In this document: positions 61,717-64,000 of the stretch, one piece after another
Layout: each line of letters starts with the position of its first letter
Position numbering within the stretch: position 1 is the first letter of the stretch
Program-made: the position numbers and the translations under genes
Notes under the pieces: generated by a model
Database searches by the model: none
Seen by the model: only the letters and a program-made list of their open reading frames with translations
Told to the model about the DNA's origin: nothing
From: Apostichopus japonicus
Taxonomy: Eukaryota; Echinodermata; Holothuroidea; Aspidochirotida; Stichopodidae
DNA length: 64,000 nucleotides
Assembly: GCF_037975245.1 (NCBI RefSeq)
Contig: NC_092582.1
Coordinates: 10,642,001 to 10,706,000, forward strand
Direction of reading: 5' to 3'

Positions 61717-62676
61717 CAGTGTAGTGCTGATAGTCGTGATCGATTAATCGCCAGTAGTCGCGATTACACTTTGGAAGTTTGATTAATCGCTCTCAAAACC
61801 TAAGTTGCGATTACTGGACTAAAGCTAGCACTACACACAATCTGCTATTGAAAAATAGCCTAACCTATCAAAAACAACACTTAAGCAGTTTGTCAGCAAA
61901 TATTGCAAACACAGGTTCTTACAATGCTACACTAGAACTGTGCTATGTTAAAAATCAGCAAGCACCTGTTCAGGTTAGATTCATGCGTTTACTTGTTAGT
62001 AATACGATTGTTCTGCAGTGCAACATTTAGTCCTAGCAATGTTTCATCATTGCGCATAATTGCAAATTCCCAAATTTATTAATCTTTAATGATTGCCAAA
62101 GAATTTGTAATTTCTTCAAACATGCATGTTTACAGTATATTTCATTTCTGGCCAGTGGTTCACATGTATCATATGTCTGATAGAGTGTGTCGATTGCGGT
62201 GAAGTTTCATTTCAATGTGTCATAATATGTGCGTGCTATCACACTAGGCTAAAGCCTAGCCTGGAAGGTGAACGTCCTTCTACAGAAAACTCTTGCATAG
62301 TAATCATCACACCGCTACAGGGTGTTGCATCTATTCATTTTTTTGCTGTGATTAGTGCTAGTAGTTGTAGTAGCCTTGTAGATCCATTCCAAAGTTTTTG
62401 ATTTACTTTGAAGGATTTTAAGAAATGTTGAATATTGAAATTTGTTGACAGTTTTTGTTTGGTAGATGTTTTAACATGAATTAGACATCACACATTAAGA
62501 CTTGAAAGAACAAATAGGGACAGAAGCACCATGGAAAAAGATTTGTTTGACTGTATATATTTCTGCAATGTAGAAATGACAGTGATGATGCCATAACTGT
62601 AACCGAGTATCGCGAGAAGAGCTAGATGCGATTAATCAACTACAAAAGTAAGAGTCGACTATCAGCACTAATACTG
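61717..62676 (+). mobile_element. Non-autonomous DNA transposon with about 20-bp terminal inverted repeats
   Basis: The left end is CAGTGTAGTGCTGATAGTCG. The reverse complement of the right end is CAGTATTAGTGCTGATAGTC followed by G. These match over about 20 bp with one indel and one mismatch. Subterminal GATTAATCGC occurs twice inside the left end (61742, 61783) and inverted near the right end (62628-62637), with further GCGATTAC motifs near 61757 and 61806. CAGTG ends occur in both Tc1/mariner and hAT elements. TA lies directly before the left end and TA at 62679-62680 near the right end, while no 8-bp duplication is evident, so the superfamily is open. Internal ORFs (61779-62030, 62126-62401) show no transposase domain. 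Confidence 0.65.
62244..62259. other. Palindrome CTAGGCT/AGCCTAG
   Basis: Perfect 7-bp inverted repeat with a 2-bp spacer inside the transposon-like element. It may reflect an internal structure of that element; no known site is matched. Confidence 0.4.
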
Positions 62677-62853
62677 TGTACCTAGCAGAGCAAAAAGCAA
62701 CAGTCAGAATTTAAATGCATACATTACAACGTAATATATGTGGTGTAAGAATCAGTTTTATTGAGACCCAGACTGCAATCAGAATAAGGATAGGCCTATA
62801 TACAGTAACACATTTGTAACTGGAAAGCTCACACCTTCACAATGTCAGACTAA
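62677..62853. other. Short spacer
   Basis: AT-rich, no gene or repeat recognised. Confidence 0.4.
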
Positions 62854-62859
62854 GATTGG

Positions 62860-63081
62860 ATGGCATGGGCTGATGAAATAAATGCAAAAGTGGCAAAATA
62901 TACATCAGCCCCAGCAAGTTACACAAAGGGATGCAGGATGTGGACAGGTGCCTGCACCATCAGTATGCCAGGGGCACCAGCATATGGCATTATCCGCACA
63001 ATGCTATCCCTGGCAGCTAAGAGAAGAGCCACATTCCAGCATCTGCTCTTCAAAGTATTGTGCAAAGAAATTAACTTTTAA
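62860..63081 (+). pseudogene. Fragment resembling a His-Me finger (HNH-like) endonuclease zinc loop
   Basis: A 73-codon ORF (stop TAA at 63079-63081; in-frame TAA nine bases before the ATG) contains GCRMWTGA, then AYGIIR, then a basic stretch (AAKRRATFQHLLFK). The pattern GC..WTGA....YG.IR followed by basic residues and an H resembles the zinc-binding loop of His-Me finger homing-type endonucleases. Such domains occur as dispersed genes in invertebrate genomes. The usual central DGYG and HR elements are degenerate (PAYG, QH). The ORF is far shorter than a full domain protein, so a decayed copy or a single exon is likely. The overlapping ORF at 62882-63193 is a shadow frame. Confidence 0.3.
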
Positions 63082-63136
63082 GTACCAAATCATTTCACAT
63101 CTCCCACATATGCCACAACAGCCTATGTGTGGAGGT

Positions 63137-64000
63137 GTCACATCCATTGCTTGTGTCTCTGTGAGCCATCATAGCACTGTGACAGGCCCTTAATAAGACT
63201 TGCAAATTTACTAACCTGTTTACTGTAGATTTTGTCATATATCAGAGGAGAGTACTGCTTTAGTCAGTGCTCTGTAGAGAGACCTGTTTAGGTGTACTAC
63301 ATCAGAATGATAAGCTGCAGCCATTGTTCTACTGAACCCATTACATGCCTTGCCATCAGCATCAGTTGTGAGGTACATAACACCCATTCTTCATAATAAT
63401 AATCAGTTTTTTATCCTCAAAGTTCAACAAAATTCCAGTGACCTATTCACTAGTTTGTTTGTATACAAATGCTTAAATGCTTATAAGCATTTATTGGAAG
63501 TCTAAGCAGTTGAATAGCTGCACATAGAATGATACAAGACAAGACTTACACTGAGAAACTAGTCAATATGATCTACTACAACGATTTAGGAATGTTGCTT
63601 GAACAGCGCCTCATTCTAGATCTGGTCACAGCTAGTACATAGCTCCCCTGAGTAGTTTTCGCAACAAAATCTGACAAAATACCTTTGAAAAGCAGTGCCA
63701 AAGTAACAAGTAACTTTTCTCTTTAATTTTAGGGCCAGAGTTTACTTGATACAGGGAGTGATCACATTTTCAGAGGGAAGAAGGCCAACTTGCGTCAAGT
63801 TTCCACCAGAGGGGGTAAGTAGCACCAACTGAGGGACTGTGCTTAAAACACATTCTGTGGACCCAAGCACAATTTAGACATGCAGTAGATGCCAGCCATG
63901 CTGATGGAATGACTTCTAATCACACTAGGGAATATGTCAACCATTGGGAACTCACTTGTTTAAAGTTCAGTACTGTATTATTCATATAGACTGTACAACA
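63137..64000 (+). repeat. 0.9-kb duplicated region, copy 2 (runs off window)
   Basis: Counterpart of 58098-59022, in the same orientation, about 5 kb downstream. The last base of the window aligns near 59022. Rearranged or deleted sequence lies around 63230-63400 relative to copy 1. The spacing of exon, donor and downstream intron is kept. Confidence 0.85.
63733..63814 (+). CDS. Putative internal exon with LLDTGSD motif (copy 2)
   Basis: The acceptor is CTTTAATTTTAG and the donor GTAAGT follows at 63815. The 82-bp segment is open from 63733 and encodes SLLDTGSDHIFRGKKAN, then LRQVSTRG. Against copy 1 it has DTGS for DAGS, H for Q, and two extra residues (LR) from an in-frame 6-bp insertion. 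DTGS is the classic aspartic-protease catalytic signature, which makes this copy the better match, but a 27-residue exon is thin evidence. Upstream exons of this copy are not identified, and the gene would continue beyond the window. Confidence 0.42.

Noticed and set aside
61779-62401. Transposase inside the inverted-repeat element
   Set aside because: The two ORFs are short and show no DDE or other catalytic pattern.
62882-63193. 103-codon ORF
   Set aside because: Shadow frame of the ORF with the nuclease-like motif; glutamine- and proline-rich composition without a domain.

Overview
The window is eukaryotic, most likely from a marine invertebrate. The evidence is a very large satellite array, intron-like signals with polypyrimidine tracts and GTAAG donors, small inverted-repeat transposons, and an apparent exon for the P2X7 C-terminal ('ballast') zinc domain. 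That domain occurs as stand-alone genes in many invertebrates. A sponge or another early-branching animal would fit, but the sequence alone does not settle this.

Positions 1-54404 (85% of the window) are one uninterrupted head-to-tail satellite. The unit is 165 bp: 329 full units plus a final partial one of 122 bp. The first 311 units (1-51315) keep an exact 165-bp register with no indel that I could find, and long stretches are identical from unit to unit. Each unit carries a tRNA-like internal RNA polymerase III promoter: an imperfect A box, a perfect B box (GGTTCGAGTCC), and T4 runs downstream. It also has a 10-bp hairpin where the tRNA D arm would lie. Point variants are clustered, including local 7-unit and 3-unit periodicities. 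From 51122 to 52961 lies a diverged block with small indels, and beyond it canonical units resume to the array edge.

From 54405 to 54849, three copies (about 156 bp) of a related but distinct tRNA-like repeat follow. The two families share five sequence blocks in the same order. The last unit of each tandem run ends at or within 2 bp of the same internal site, GATCTTWTAC. This suggests that the satellite grew from a SINE-like Pol III element.

From 54850 to 64000 the DNA is AT-richer and single-copy in character, with dispersed repeats. It contains three copies of a TTAA-flanked inverted-repeat element (55041-55482, 57485-57952, and truncated at 59152-59480). A 0.9-kb duplication (58098-59022 and 63137-64000) carries a putative exon with an LLD(A/T)GSD motif. 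A non-autonomous inverted-repeat element of about 960 bp occupies 61717-62676. A minus-strand gene with a P2X7-type C-terminal domain spans about 60123-60984, and a fragment resembling a His-Me finger endonuclease zinc loop lies at 62860-63081. No rRNA, canonical tRNA, CRISPR or prokaryotic operon structure is present. The genes here do not form a visible pathway.
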